From NCBI RefSeq assembly GCF_012927745.1, contig NZ_JABBKX010000003.1, positions 310,001-374,000 on the forward strand: a stretch of 64,000 nucleotides of DNA, written 5' to 3'. Every line of letters begins with the position of its first letter. Position 1 is the stretch's first letter. A model generated the notes under the pieces. That model did no database searches, had not been told where the DNA came from, and saw only the letters and a list, made by a program, of their open reading frames with translations. Position numbers and translations under genes: made by a program. This document shows positions 42,699 through 51,183 of this stretch, piece after piece. This DNA comes from Neoroseomonas marina (GTDB lineage: Bacteria; Pseudomonadota; Alphaproteobacteria; Acetobacterales; Acetobacteraceae).

Positions 42699-42744
42699 CC
42701 GGACGGAAGATGTCGTGGACGTCATATAACAGACATCCGTCCGG
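42699..42744 (-). promoter_or_regulatory. Inverted repeat flanking the -10 of the small membrane gene
   Basis: On the - strand CCGGACGG-ATGTC and GACAT-CTT-CCGTCCGG are near-perfect arms with a small bulge. They surround GTTATATGAC, which contains a possible -10 element. The right arm abuts the ribosome site. The arrangement suits a TetR-like repressor or an RNA hairpin that masks translation. No linked regulator gene is seen. Confidence 0.45.
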
Positions 42745-42766
42745 TTCGCGAGGATTTCCGGCGGGT

Positions 42767-43486
42767 TCAGCCCCGGAAGGCGGACAGGCTCCGCTTCGGT
42801 GCCCCGCCCGCGCCCCAGTTGGACGCATCCAGCCAGCCCAGGATGGCGTCCCGGCGCGCCGGCCATTCGTCCTCCAGGATCGAGAACCAGGCGGTGTCGC
42901 GCCGCCGCCCCTTCACCACCAGCACGTTGCGCAGCGTGCCCTCATAGGTGAAGCCGAGCCGCGCGGCCGCGCGGCGGGAGGGCATGTTCAGCGCGTTGCA
43001 CTTCCAGGTCAGCCGCCGGTAGCCGAGGTCGTCCATGGCGTGGCGCATCAGCAGGAACATCGCCTCGGTTGCCGCGCGGGTGCGCTGCATGCGCGGGCTG
43101 AACCAGATGTTGCCGATCTCGATATGCGCGTGGGCAGGGTGGATCTCCATCAGGGTCAGCCAGCCATCCGCCGTGCCAGTGGCGTGCGGGCGGATCGCCC
43201 AGGCCATCGGGTCGTGCATCGTCGCGAAAGTGCCCACATAAGCGCGGAGCGCGGCCTCCTCCGCGAAGGGGCCGTTGCCGAGATACGCCCAGGACGCGCC
43301 CGTCCGGTCGGACTGCGCCGCCCGCCAAAGTTCCGGCACGTGGCGGACATGCAGCGGCTCGAGGTCCACCGCGGCACCGCGGTGCGGCAGGCGGGCGGGC
43401 AGCGGGCGCGGCGTCGGGTCGACGCGGGGGCCAAGGGGCGGATCGGTCGCGGGGTCGAAGGGGACCCCTTCGGGCAGGTCGGTCAT
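42767..43486 (-). CDS. GNAT N-acetyltransferase, RimJ/RimL-like
   Basis: The 239-residue protein has a Pro-rich N-terminal ~35 residues and then a RimJ-type GNAT domain: VDLEPLHVRHVPELWRAA, WLTLMEIHPAHAHIEIGNIW, the CoA loop near MQRTRAATEAMFLLMRHA, and TWKCNALNMPSRRAAARLGF. The C-terminus has the usual DTAWFSILEDEWP. Such enzymes acetylate protein N-termini or small amines. The start at 43486 lies 93 bp from the divergent ferredoxin reductase gene. Confidence 0.88.
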   Translation of the reverse strand: MTDLPEGVPFDPATDPPLGPRVDPTPRPLPARLPHRGAAVDLEPLHVRHVPELWRAAQSDRTGASWAYLGNGPFAEEAALRAYVGTFATMHDPMAWAIRPHATGTADGWLTLMEIHPAHAHIEIGNIWFSPRMQRTRAATEAMFLLMRHAMDDLGYRRLTWKCNALNMPSRRAAARLGFTYEGTLRNVLVVKGRRRDTAWFSILEDEWPARRDAILGWLDASNWGAGGAPKRSLSAFRG

Positions 43487-43579
43487 GCGCCCACCTGAGA
43501 CGAGGGATCGTCGGCGCGCAAGGAGCCGTCTCGTTTCCCTGTTGCACCCGTTGTCGCAGCGCAGCACAAGACATCCGCC

Positions 43580-44389
43580 ATGAACGACGCTCCCGCCGCC
43601 CCTGCCCCCGTCATTCCGGCCGCCTATTTCGGCGAGCGCGTGACCTGGGTGCATCATTGGACCGACCGGCTGTTCTCCTTCCGCTGCACGCGCGACGCGG
43701 CCTTCCGCTTCCGCGCCGGCGAGTTCGCGATGATCGGGCTGATGGTGAACGGCAAACCGCTGGTGCGCGCCTATTCCGTGGCGAGCCCGACCTGGGACGA
43801 GGAACTCGAGTTCCTGTCCATCAAGGTCCAGGACGGGCCGCTGACCTCCCGCCTGCAGCATGTGCAGGTCGGCGATACGGTGCTGATCGGGAAGAAGCCG
43901 ACCGGCACGCTGGTGACCGACAATCTGCTGCCCGGACGGACGCTGTGGCTGCTCGCGACCGGCACCGGCCTCGCCCCCTATCTGAGCCTGGCGCGCGAAC
44001 CGGATGTCTACGAGCGTTACGAGAAGGTCGTGGTCGCCCACACCGTCCGCCAGGTGGCCGAGCTCGCCCACCGCGAGCTGTTCGAGCGCGACCTGCCGGC
44101 GCACGAATTCCTCGGCGAGATCGTCGCCGGGAAGCTGCTCTACTACCCCTCGGTCACGCGGGAGCCCTTCCGCACCCAGGGCCGCATCACCGACCTGATC
44201 GAGAGCGGGCGCATCTTCGCCGATCTCGGCCTGCCGGCGCTCGACCCGGCGCATGACCGGGTGATGCTGTGCGGGTCGGAAGCGATGAACCGGGACTGCA
44301 AGGCGCTGCTGGAAGGCCGCGGCTTCGTCGAGGGGTCTAACAACTCTCCGGGCACCTACGTCGTCGAGAAGGCCTTCGTCACGAAGTAG
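43580..44389 (+). CDS. fpr: Ferredoxin/flavodoxin-NADP reductase
   Basis: Fpr passes electrons between NADPH and ferredoxin or flavodoxin and helps in oxidative stress and iron-sulfur metabolism. The 269-residue protein has the FAD segment VRAYSVASPTWDEELEF (R-x-Y-S), the phosphate loop GTGLAPYLS, and NADP-binding LCGSEAMNRDC. The C-terminus SPGTYVVEKAFV fits the bacterial subclass whose last residues stack on FAD. A strong terminator follows. Confidence 0.93.
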   Translation: MNDAPAAPAPVIPAAYFGERVTWVHHWTDRLFSFRCTRDAAFRFRAGEFAMIGLMVNGKPLVRAYSVASPTWDEELEFLSIKVQDGPLTSRLQHVQVGDTVLIGKKPTGTLVTDNLLPGRTLWLLATGTGLAPYLSLAREPDVYERYEKVVVAHTVRQVAELAHRELFERDLPAHEFLGEIVAGKLLYYPSVTREPFRTQGRITDLIESGRIFADLGLPALDPAHDRVMLCGSEAMNRDCKALLEGRGFVEGSNNSPGTYVVEKAFVTK

Positions 44390-44392
44390 GTC

Positions 44393-44422
44393 GCCGCGCC
44401 GCCGGGGGCGGCGGTCCGCGGC
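44393..44422 (+). terminator. Strong hairpin after fpr
   Basis: GCCGCG-CCGCCG and CGGCGG-TC-CGCGGC form two stacked 6-bp stems with a 4-base loop and a TC bulge, 3 bp after the fpr stop. The downstream stretch is T-rich from 44429. This is the best intrinsic terminator shape near fpr. Confidence 0.6.
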
Positions 44423-44434
44423 GCCCCTCGCTTC

Positions 44435-44464
44435 TTGCGTTTTCAGTTAAAAATTTCTTAATAT
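44435..44464 (+). promoter_or_regulatory. AT-rich promoter candidate for the MHS transporter
   Basis: TTGCGT (44435-44440) and TAATAT (44459-44464) are 18 bp apart in a local AT-rich stretch (about 44436-44500) that is rare in this window. The expected start is near 44471, about 245 bp before the transporter ATG. The rest of the gap to 44715 has a second AT-rich patch near 44587 and no gene. Confidence 0.4.
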
Positions 44465-44484
44465 TTATAACGTCTTTGTGATTT

Positions 44485-44498
44485 CGAAAACGGTTTCG
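44485..44498. promoter_or_regulatory. LacI/GalR-type operator candidate
   Basis: CGAAAACGGTTTCG is palindromic with a central CG and one mismatched pair, the form of LacI/GalR-family operators. It lies about 14 bp after the expected transcript start of the transporter, where a repressor could block elongation. No LacI-type gene is in the window. Confidence 0.4.
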
Positions 44499-44715
44499 TC
44501 GCGGCGGATGCCGGCCGCGATCGTGCGACTCGCGATCGCGCCTGGGATTGCGCCGTCCGTCCACGCCCCGCCTTCATGAAGCCCAGTTGATTTTTTGGAT
44601 ATCCTTCCGCCACCTCACATTTCTAACCTGCGGTTCTGGGTCGCCCGGCGACTCTGCATGTCAGGAAGCAAAACAACGGGGGGCCGGACGTTCCGGCCCT
44701 GGGGGAGACAACCGC

Positions 44716-46407
44716 ATGAGTTCCGCTTCGACCTCGGCATACGGGGCCGCGCAGGCCAACAGGCCCATGACGAAGGAGGAGCGAAAGGTCATCCTCGCTT
44801 CGTCCCTCGGCACCGTCTTCGAATGGTACGACTTTTACCTGTACGGCTCGCTCGCCGCAGTCATCGGCGCCAACTTCTTCTCGCAATTCCCCGAAACGAC
44901 GCGGAACATCTTCGCCCTGCTGGCCTTCGCCGCGGGCTTCCTGGTGCGTCCATTCGGCGCGCTGGTCTTCGGCCGCCTCGGGGACATGGTCGGCCGCAAG
45001 TATACCTTCCTCGTCACCATCCTCATCATGGGCACCTCGACCTTCGTGGTCGGCATCCTGCCCACCTCGGACCAGATCGGCCTCGCGGCACCGATCATCC
45101 TGATCATCCTGCGCCTGCTGCAGGGCCTCGCCCTCGGCGGCGAATACGGCGGTGCCGCGACCTACGTCGCCGAGCACGCGCCCCATGGACGACGGGGCTT
45201 CTACACATCCTTCATCCAGATCACGGCGACGGCAGGCCTGTTCCTGTCGCTGCTCGTGATCCTGTTCACCCAGCAGATCGTCGGCGCCGACAACTTCCGG
45301 GCCTGGGGCTGGCGCGTGCCGTTCCTGCTGTCCATCGCGCTGCTCGCCATCTCGGTCTGGATCCGACTGCAGATGGAGGAAAGCCCCGCCTTCCAGCGCA
45401 TGAAGGCCGAAGGGACGCATTCCAAGGCGCCGATCTCCGAGGCCTTCTTCGAGTGGAAGAACGCCAAGATCGCGCTCTTCGCCCTGCTCGGCCTCGTCGC
45501 CGGCCAGGCGGTGGTCTGGTACACGGGCCAGTTCTACGCCCTGTTCTTCCTCGGCCAGGTGCTGAAGGTCGATCCCTTCACCACGAACATGCTGATCGCC
45601 TGGTCGCTGCTTCTGGGCTCGGGCGGCTTCGTCTTCTTCGGCTGGCTGTCGGACAAGATCGGCCGCAAGCCGATCATCCTCGGCGGCTGCCTCATCGCCG
45701 CCCTCACCTACTTCCCGCTGTTCAAGCTGCTGAGCGCGGAAGCGAACCCGGCCCTGGCGCGGGCCCATGCCACCATCGAGGTGCATGTGGTCGCCGATCC
45801 GGCCTCGTGCTCCTTCCAGTTCAACCCGACGGGCACGGCGTCCTTCACCCAGCCCTGTGACGTCGCCAAGGCCGCCCTCGCGCGCGCCTCGGTCAACTAC
45901 CGAGTCGAGGCGGCCCCGTCCGGCACTGTCGCCGGCGTGCGCATCCAGGGCGGGGAGATCCTGCGCGCCAACACGCCGACCTTCGGGCGCGACCTGACCG
46001 CCGCGCTGACAGCGGCGGGCTACCCGGCGGCGTCGAACCCGTCCGTCGTGAAGATGAACAGCCCGTTCGACATCTTCGGCGAGCAGCAGCTGGTGCTGAT
46101 CGGCATCCTGACGCTGCTCGTCATCTACGTGACGATGGTCTACGGGCCGATCGCGGCGGCGCTGGTGGAACTCTTCCCCACACGCATCCGCTACACCTCG
46201 ATGTCGCTGCCCTACCACATCGGCAACGGCTGGTTCGGCGGCCTGTTGCCGGCGACCTCCTTCGCCATGATCGCGCAGACCGGAGACGTCTATTTCGGCC
46301 TCTGGTACCCGATCTCGATCGCCCTGATGACGGTGGTGATCGGCCTGATCTTCGTGCCGGAGACCAAGGACCGCGACATCTACGCGGGCGACAGCGCCAA
46401 GCCCTGA
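44716..46407 (+). CDS. MHS-family (MFS) metabolite:H+ symporter with periplasmic insert
   Basis: The 563-residue protein has 12 predicted helices and the MHS marks: LGTVFEWYDFYLYG at the start, GRLGDMVGRKYTF after TM2, LALGGEYGGAATYVAEHAP in TM4, and WLSDKIGRKP before TM9. Between TM9 and TM10 there is an insert of about 110 residues with two cysteines (PASCSFQ, TQPCDVA) that must face the periplasm. Ordinary MHS carriers are near 430-450 residues. The family moves citrate, ketoglutarate, betaine or similar solutes; the substrate here is open. The start at 44716 follows GGGGGAGA. Confidence 0.88.
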   Translation: MSSASTSAYGAAQANRPMTKEERKVILASSLGTVFEWYDFYLYGSLAAVIGANFFSQFPETTRNIFALLAFAAGFLVRPFGALVFGRLGDMVGRKYTFLVTILIMGTSTFVVGILPTSDQIGLAAPIILIILRLLQGLALGGEYGGAATYVAEHAPHGRRGFYTSFIQITATAGLFLSLLVILFTQQIVGADNFRAWGWRVPFLLSIALLAISVWIRLQMEESPAFQRMKAEGTHSKAPISEAFFEWKNAKIALFALLGLVAGQAVVWYTGQFYALFFLGQVLKVDPFTTNMLIAWSLLLGSGGFVFFGWLSDKIGRKPIILGGCLIAALTYFPLFKLLSAEANPALARAHATIEVHVVADPASCSFQFNPTGTASFTQPCDVAKAALARASVNYRVEAAPSGTVAGVRIQGGEILRANTPTFGRDLTAALTAAGYPAASNPSVVKMNSPFDIFGEQQLVLIGILTLLVIYVTMVYGPIAAALVELFPTRIRYTSMSLPYHIGNGWFGGLLPATSFAMIAQTGDVYFGLWYPISIALMTVVIGLIFVPETKDRDIYAGDSAKP

Positions 46408-46433
46408 CGCGCCACGCGCCAGGCGGATTCGGG

Positions 46434-46463
46434 ACGGCGTCCGGGGCAACCCGGGCGCCGTTT
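46434..46463. terminator. Bidirectional terminator with GCAA tetraloop
   Basis: ACGGCGTCCGGG and CCCGGGCGCCGT form a 12-bp stem with one wobble pair and a GCAA loop, followed by TTT. It lies between the transporter (+) and the exonuclease (-) and can serve both. Confidence 0.7.
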
Positions 46464-46469
46464 CCGCTT

Positions 46470-47141
46470 TCAGGCGCCGAGCGGCGCGGCCGTCGCGTCC
46501 CGCCGGCGTTCCCGCTTCAGGCGCTGGCCGCGTTCCACCAGGTCGGTCAGTTGCAGCCAGGCCATCGCCGCCATCACCGCGTCATTGACCGCGATGTGCT
46601 GCTCGAGCTGCGGGATGCCGAGGTCCTCCAGCATCGAGGCGAAGCGCAGGTCGATCGTCGTGCCCGGCGGCGCCTTTCCATACTTCCGGTCGTAGTAGAG
46701 CGAAGAGACCTCGATCCGCTTGTTCGGCAGGTGGACCTGCAGCAGTTCCTTCGCGTAGCGGTCGAGCATCCGCACGTCGAAGTCGATGTAGTAGCCGAGC
46801 AGCGGACGCGACCCGATGAAGCGCAGCAATTCGGGCAGCACCTCCCGCATGGGCCGCGCGGCCTCGAGGTCGCGGGCGCGCAGGCGGTGGACCTTGATGC
46901 TGTCGGCGGTCGGCGCGCGGTCCGGCTTCACGAAGGCCTCGAAGCGGCGGCTCGTCTGGATGCGGCCGTTGACCACCGGCACCGCGGCGATGGCGAGGAT
47001 CTCGTCCGTCGCCGTGTCGAGGCCCGTGGTCTCGCAATCGAGGGAGACCACCTCCCCCGCCGGCGGCGGGTCGAACAGGAAGAGGTAGCCGTGGTCGGCC
47101 AGCGAGGCCCGCCAGAACAGCCGTTTGACGGCCTCGATCAC
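46470..47141 (-). CDS. DEDDh 3'-5' exonuclease, PolC/epsilon-like
   Basis: The 223-residue protein has all exonuclease motifs: VSLDCETTGLD (Exo I, D and E), GYYIDFDVRML (Exo II, D) and QHIAVNDAVMAAMAW (Exo III, H and D). It therefore should digest DNA or RNA ends. It is not the replicative epsilon subunit by context: it begins 2 bp after the DUF294 gene stop and belongs to the actP cluster, as in many proteobacteria. What this nuclease does for acetate metabolism is not known. Confidence 0.88.
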   Translation of the reverse strand: MIEAVKRLFWRASLADHGYLFLFDPPPAGEVVSLDCETTGLDTATDEILAIAAVPVVNGRIQTSRRFEAFVKPDRAPTADSIKVHRLRARDLEAARPMREVLPELLRFIGSRPLLGYYIDFDVRMLDRYAKELLQVHLPNKRIEVSSLYYDRKYGKAPPGTTIDLRFASMLEDLGIPQLEQHIAVNDAVMAAMAWLQLTDLVERGQRLKRERRRDATAAPLGA

Positions 47142-47143
47142 GG

Positions 47144-48964
47144 TCAGAAGGCCGCGGTACGGAAGCGGGTCGCGATCACGTCGCGGAACTGCCGCACCAC
47201 GCGCAGGCTGTCGCGCAGGATGTCGCGGTCCACCGCGGTCATGCGGCTCGGGCGCAGCAGCGATTCCCCCTCCACCGACCCGCGCCGCACCGCATCGAGC
47301 TGCGAGGCGAGGCGATATCCCATGAAGACGCGGTGCGCGCTGATGATGTCGCGGCCGAACTCGCCGTCGAAGCTGCCGGCGCGGACCAGCGCGGCCATGC
47401 GTTCGGCCGTCGAGGTCTCGGTGATGCCCTTCTCCAGCGCCATGGTCCGCACGCCGTGCACGATCGGGAAGATGCCGGCCTTCTTGATGTCGATGGCGTC
47501 GTCGGTGACCCCGACGCTCGCCATCAGCGTGCCGAGCACGCCGATCGAGGGTGTGGCGAAGCTCTCGATCAGATGCGCGAAACGGCCGAGCAGCACGGCC
47601 TCGCCGCGCATCATGTCGAACAGCGCGGCCTTGGTCTCGGCGAGCAGCGCGGTCCGGCCGGTGAGTGCCACGCCGTCCAGGAAGATGGCGATGTTCATCG
47701 CCGCGTCCGGCGTGCGCTCCATCACCCAGGCGCGCAGCTGGCGCACCATGCCCTCGGCCGGCTGGGACCAGAGCGGGTTGCGCACCATGACGTTGCCGGG
47801 ACAGGGCGGGAAGCCGAAGCCGTCCAGCGCGCCGGAGAAGGCTTCCCGGAAGGCCGCCAGATCGGCCTCGGGTACAGGCCCAGCGAGCAACAGCCCATTG
47901 TCCTGGTCGGTACGGACGGTCTGCTCCCCCCGACCCTCGCTGCCCATCAGCATCAGGCAGCCCTGTTCGCGGATGGAGGCCGGCGCGACGAGCTCGAACA
48001 GCCGCACGAAGAGCCGGCGATTGAGATCCGAGGTGATCTCCGCGATCACCTCCACCTTCATGCCCTGGCGGTGCAGGCGCTCGACCTGGTCCTGGATCTC
48101 ATGCGCCGCGACGGCGAGCTCCTCGACATCCCGCGCCCGGTCGATGCGACCGGGGATGAGCTGCGAATTGCCCGCGAAGCGGCCGAGAAGGTCGATATCC
48201 TCGAGGAAGCCGGCGAAGGCGCCGCCCGAACGCACCGCGAGCCGCCGCTTGCCGTGCCGCGTCATCGACAGCAGCGCCTCGAAGAGGAAATCGTCCTCAT
48301 CCACCGCGACGACGTCGAAATGCGTGATCTCCCGGACCGGCGTGTCCAGCGGCAGCCGCTGCAGGACCACCGCCTTGGCGAGGTTCATGCCCGTCACCAC
48401 GCCGGTCCGTTCCCGATCGCGGACGAAGGCGGCGTTGGTGTTGGCGTCGCGCATGGCCTGGCCCGCCTGCTCGATGGTCGCGGAACCTTCGATGAAGACG
48501 GCGCGGCCGTGCATCGCCTCGCGCACGCGGGCGCGCAGCACGCTCTCCATGCCGCCCTCGGCCTTGCGGGCCTCGGAGAAGGCTTCGAGCTTGCGGGAAA
48601 CGTCGGCGTAGAAGAAGGCCGCGAAGGCCGCGTTGCGCGCGATCAGCGCGAGCACCGTCGCGCGGGGGATGAGGAAGCAGAGCGTCTCCTCCGCCGCGAC
48701 GAAGTCCTCGCCCGCCGCGCCATGCACCAGGGCGCGGCTGTCGAAGGAATCGCGGGGGCCCAGGACGCCCTGCAGCGCCTCGCCGTCGCGCGCCTCGACC
48801 GCACCCTTGATCACCACGTGCAGGAAGTCGGAGGGTCGGCCGCGCGCGACGATGGTTTCGCCCGGCCGGAAATAGCCGATGTCGGTCGCGGCGCGGAGCT
48901 CCTCGACCTCCTGCTGGGCGAGGCGATCGAAGGGCGGGTTCTGGGCGTCGAAGCCGGACGACAT
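47144..48964 (-). CDS. cNMP-binding/CBS/DUF294 signalling protein
   Basis: The 606-residue protein is a multi-domain regulator. A CRP-type cyclic-nucleotide domain is at about 20-130 (GYFRPGETIVARGRPSDFLH). Two CBS repeats follow at about 155-270. A DUF294 putative nucleotidyltransferase domain is at about 300-430, with the active-site-like GSEGRGEQTVRTDQDNGLLL. A DUF294 C-terminal helical domain makes up the rest. The plan resembles GlnD-like sensors. It lies between the exonuclease and actP, a conserved arrangement that suggests control of acetate uptake through nucleotide signals. The ligand is unknown. Confidence 0.88.
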   Translation of the reverse strand: MSSGFDAQNPPFDRLAQQEVEELRAATDIGYFRPGETIVARGRPSDFLHVVIKGAVEARDGEALQGVLGPRDSFDSRALVHGAAGEDFVAAEETLCFLIPRATVLALIARNAAFAAFFYADVSRKLEAFSEARKAEGGMESVLRARVREAMHGRAVFIEGSATIEQAGQAMRDANTNAAFVRDRERTGVVTGMNLAKAVVLQRLPLDTPVREITHFDVVAVDEDDFLFEALLSMTRHGKRRLAVRSGGAFAGFLEDIDLLGRFAGNSQLIPGRIDRARDVEELAVAAHEIQDQVERLHRQGMKVEVIAEITSDLNRRLFVRLFELVAPASIREQGCLMLMGSEGRGEQTVRTDQDNGLLLAGPVPEADLAAFREAFSGALDGFGFPPCPGNVMVRNPLWSQPAEGMVRQLRAWVMERTPDAAMNIAIFLDGVALTGRTALLAETKAALFDMMRGEAVLLGRFAHLIESFATPSIGVLGTLMASVGVTDDAIDIKKAGIFPIVHGVRTMALEKGITETSTAERMAALVRAGSFDGEFGRDIISAHRVFMGYRLASQLDAVRRGSVEGESLLRPSRMTAVDRDILRDSLRVVRQFRDVIATRFRTAAF

Positions 48965-49009
48965 GGCGGCGTGCGGCGCGGCCCCGCGCGGGACCGCGCC
49001 GCTCGTGGC

Positions 49010-50707
49010 TCAGTGGATATGCGCCGAGGCGGCGCCGATCCCGGTCTCCGATCGCACATACTGGGCGTCGAAGCCGGCCTGCTCGGACTTCGCCTGCGCG
49101 CTGCTGTCCATCTTCGAGAACAGCCAGATGCCGGCGAAGGCGATCGCCATCGAGAAGATGGCGGGGTTGTCGTAGGGGAAGAGCTCCTTCGGGAAGCCGA
49201 GGGTCTGCACCCAGACCGCCTTGGACAGCACCACCATCACGACGGCGCTGATCAGGCCGAGAAAGCCGCCGATCAGCGAACCGCGCGTCGTGGTGCCCTT
49301 CCAGAACACCGACATCAGCAGGACCGGGAAGTTGCAGGACGCCGCGACCGCGAAGGCCAGGCCCACCATGAAGGCGACGTTCTGGTTCTCGAACACGTAG
49401 CCGAGGATGATGGCGACGATGCCGATCACCACCGCGGTGATCTTCGAGATGCGCACTTCCTTCTGCTCATTGGCCTGGCCGCGCGCGATGACCTCGGCAT
49501 AAAGGTCGTGCGAGACGGCCGAGGCACCGGCCAGCGTCAGGCCTGCCACCACCGCGAGGATGGTCGCGAAGGCCACCGCCGAGATGAAGCCGAGGAAGAG
49601 CGACCCGCCCACCGCGTTCGCGAGGTGCACCGCGGCCATGTTGGTGCCGCCGAGCAACCCGGAGATGCGGTTGATCACGCCGCCGGCGCCGGCCGCGTAG
49701 AAGCTGTCGTCCGTCATCAGGAAGGTGATGGCGCCGAAGCCGATGATGAAGGTCAGGATGTAGAAGTAGGCGATGAAGCCGGTCGCGTAGAACACCGACT
49801 TCCGCGCCGCCTGCGCGTTCGACACCGTGAAGAAGCGCATCAGGATGTGCGGCAGTCCCGCCGTGCCGAACATCAGCGCGAGGCCGAGCGAGATGGCCGA
49901 AACCGGATCCGAGACCAGCGCGCCGGGCGCCATGATGGCGTCGTGGCGCGGATGGATGCGGACCGCGTCGGCGAACATCGCCTCCGGGCTGAAGCCGTAG
50001 CGGAGCATCACCATGAAGGCCATGAAGGAGGCGCCGGCGAGCAGCAGGCACGCCTTGATGATCTGCACCCAGGTCGTCGCCTTCATGCCGCCGAAGGCGA
50101 CGTAGACGATCATCAGGATGCCGACGATCACCACCGCGTATAGGTATTCGAGGCCGAACAGCAGCTGGATCAGCTTCCCTGCGCCGACCATCTGCGCGAT
50201 CAGGTAGAAGGCCACGACGACCAGCGTGCCGGTCGCGGACAGGATGCGGATCGAGGTCGGCTCCAGCCGGAAGGAGGCGACGTCGGCGAAGGTGAACTTG
50301 CCGAGGTTGCGCAGCCGCTCCGCGATCAGGAACAGGATGACCGGCCAGCCGACCAGGAAGCCGATCGAATAGATCAGCCCGTCGAAGCCGGAGGCGAAGA
50401 CCAGGCCCGAGATACCCAGGAAGGAAGCCGCCGACATGTAGTCGCCGGCGATGGCGAGGCCGTTCTGGAATCCGGTGATGCCGCCGCCGGCGGCGTAGAA
50501 ATCCGCGGCCGAGCGCGTCTGCATCGCCGCGCGGTAGGTGATGCCGAGCGTGCCGAGCACGAAGGCGAAGAACATGATGATGGCCGGCCAGTTCAGGGCC
50601 TGGCGATCCACCTGCCCTTCCAGCGCGCCGGCGGCCTGGGCGATGCCGATATGCGCCGCGGCGCCGACGGTGGCGGCGAGCGCAGCCACCCAGAGGAAGC
50701 GCTTCAT
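49010..50707 (-). CDS. actP: Cation/acetate symporter ActP
   Basis: ActP brings acetate and related short acids into the cell with sodium or protons. The 565-residue protein of the SSS family has a signal-like first helix ([19 protein letters not shown]), 13 further helices, and the family segments [39 protein letters not shown] and [20 protein letters not shown]. The ATG at 50707 shares a base with the DUF485 stop, so the two are coupled. Gene order DUF485-actP-DUF294-exonuclease is standard. Confidence 0.94.
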   Translation of the reverse strand: MKRFLWVAALAATVGAAAHIGIAQAAGALEGQVDRQALNWPAIIMFFAFVLGTLGITYRAAMQTRSAADFYAAGGGITGFQNGLAIAGDYMSAASFLGISGLVFASGFDGLIYSIGFLVGWPVILFLIAERLRNLGKFTFADVASFRLEPTSIRILSATGTLVVVAFYLIAQMVGAGKLIQLLFGLEYLYAVVIVGILMIVYVAFGGMKATTWVQIIKACLLLAGASFMAFMVMLRYGFSPEAMFADAVRIHPRHDAIMAPGALVSDPVSAISLGLALMFGTAGLPHILMRFFTVSNAQAARKSVFYATGFIAYFYILTFIIGFGAITFLMTDDSFYAAGAGGVINRISGLLGGTNMAAVHLANAVGGSLFLGFISAVAFATILAVVAGLTLAGASAVSHDLYAEVIARGQANEQKEVRISKITAVVIGIVAIILGYVFENQNVAFMVGLAFAVAASCNFPVLLMSVFWKGTTTRGSLIGGFLGLISAVVMVVLSKAVWVQTLGFPKELFPYDNPAIFSMAIAFAGIWLFSKMDSSAQAKSEQAGFDAQYVRSETGIGAASAHIH

Positions 50708-51012
50708 CACAACACCTCCTTCTTCAGGCTGTCGGTCATCTCGTCGAACTCGCCGTTGGCGCGGCGGACATAGATGCCGGTCAGCAGGAAGGCCGAGACG
50801 ATCACGACGAGGCCGAGCACGATGCCGAGCGAGGTGACGCCGCCGCCGACCTTGGTCGCAAGCAGCGGCTTGGCGAAGGCCACGAGGGCGATGAAGCCGA
50901 AATAGATCACCAGCATGATGATCGAGAGCGTCCAGGCGAACCCCGCTCTTCGGCGGACGAGCTCCTGGAACTGTGGGCTTCGCAGCACCCTGAGATGCAC
51001 GTCGTCGGTCAT
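50707..51012 (-). CDS. yjcH: DUF485 membrane protein, ActP partner (YjcH-like)
   Basis: The 101-residue protein has a short cytoplasmic start ([16 protein letters not shown]), two membrane helices ([17 protein letters not shown] and [19 protein letters not shown]) and a charged tail ([19 protein letters not shown]). This is the DUF485/YjcH plan, always found just before actP. It may help ActP fold or work. The start at 51012 gives the normal length. The 171-bp gap to prpE holds the FNR-like box. Confidence 0.92.
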   Translation of the reverse strand: MTDDVHLRVLRSPQFQELVRRRAGFAWTLSIIMLVIYFGFIALVAFAKPLLATKVGGGVTSLGIVLGLVVIVSAFLLTGIYVRRANGEFDEMTDSLKKEVL

Positions 51013-51091
51013 GGCCTCGCCTTCCTGTTGGTCGGCGCCTGTCCCGGTCACAGCCGCGCGGGAGCCATAGACGGCGCAAGCCGGCCGAATC

Positions 51092-51105
51092 TTGATCTGC
51101 CGCAA
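51092..51105. promoter_or_regulatory. FNR/FixK-like box between the actP unit and prpE
   Basis: TTGATCTGCCGCAA fits the FNR/FixK dyad, with a perfect left half TTGAT, and equals the complement of the ompW box but for one base. It lies in the middle of the divergent gap. A possible -10 for the actP unit (TATGGC, 51069-51064 on -) would place the box centre 41.5 bp upstream of the transcript start, the class II position. Control by an FNR or FixK protein is an inference. Confidence 0.55.
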
Positions 51106-51183
51106 GGTTGCGCGGGCGCGACGGGGCCTTGCATGGCCCCCGCCGGCCGGAGGACTCTGCCGGCAAGCACGGAGGATTCACCC

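Noticed and set aside
47333..50143. A 936-codon + strand frame over the DUF294 gene and actP
   Set aside because: It is an antisense shadow with a His/Asp/Arg-rich product and no domain.
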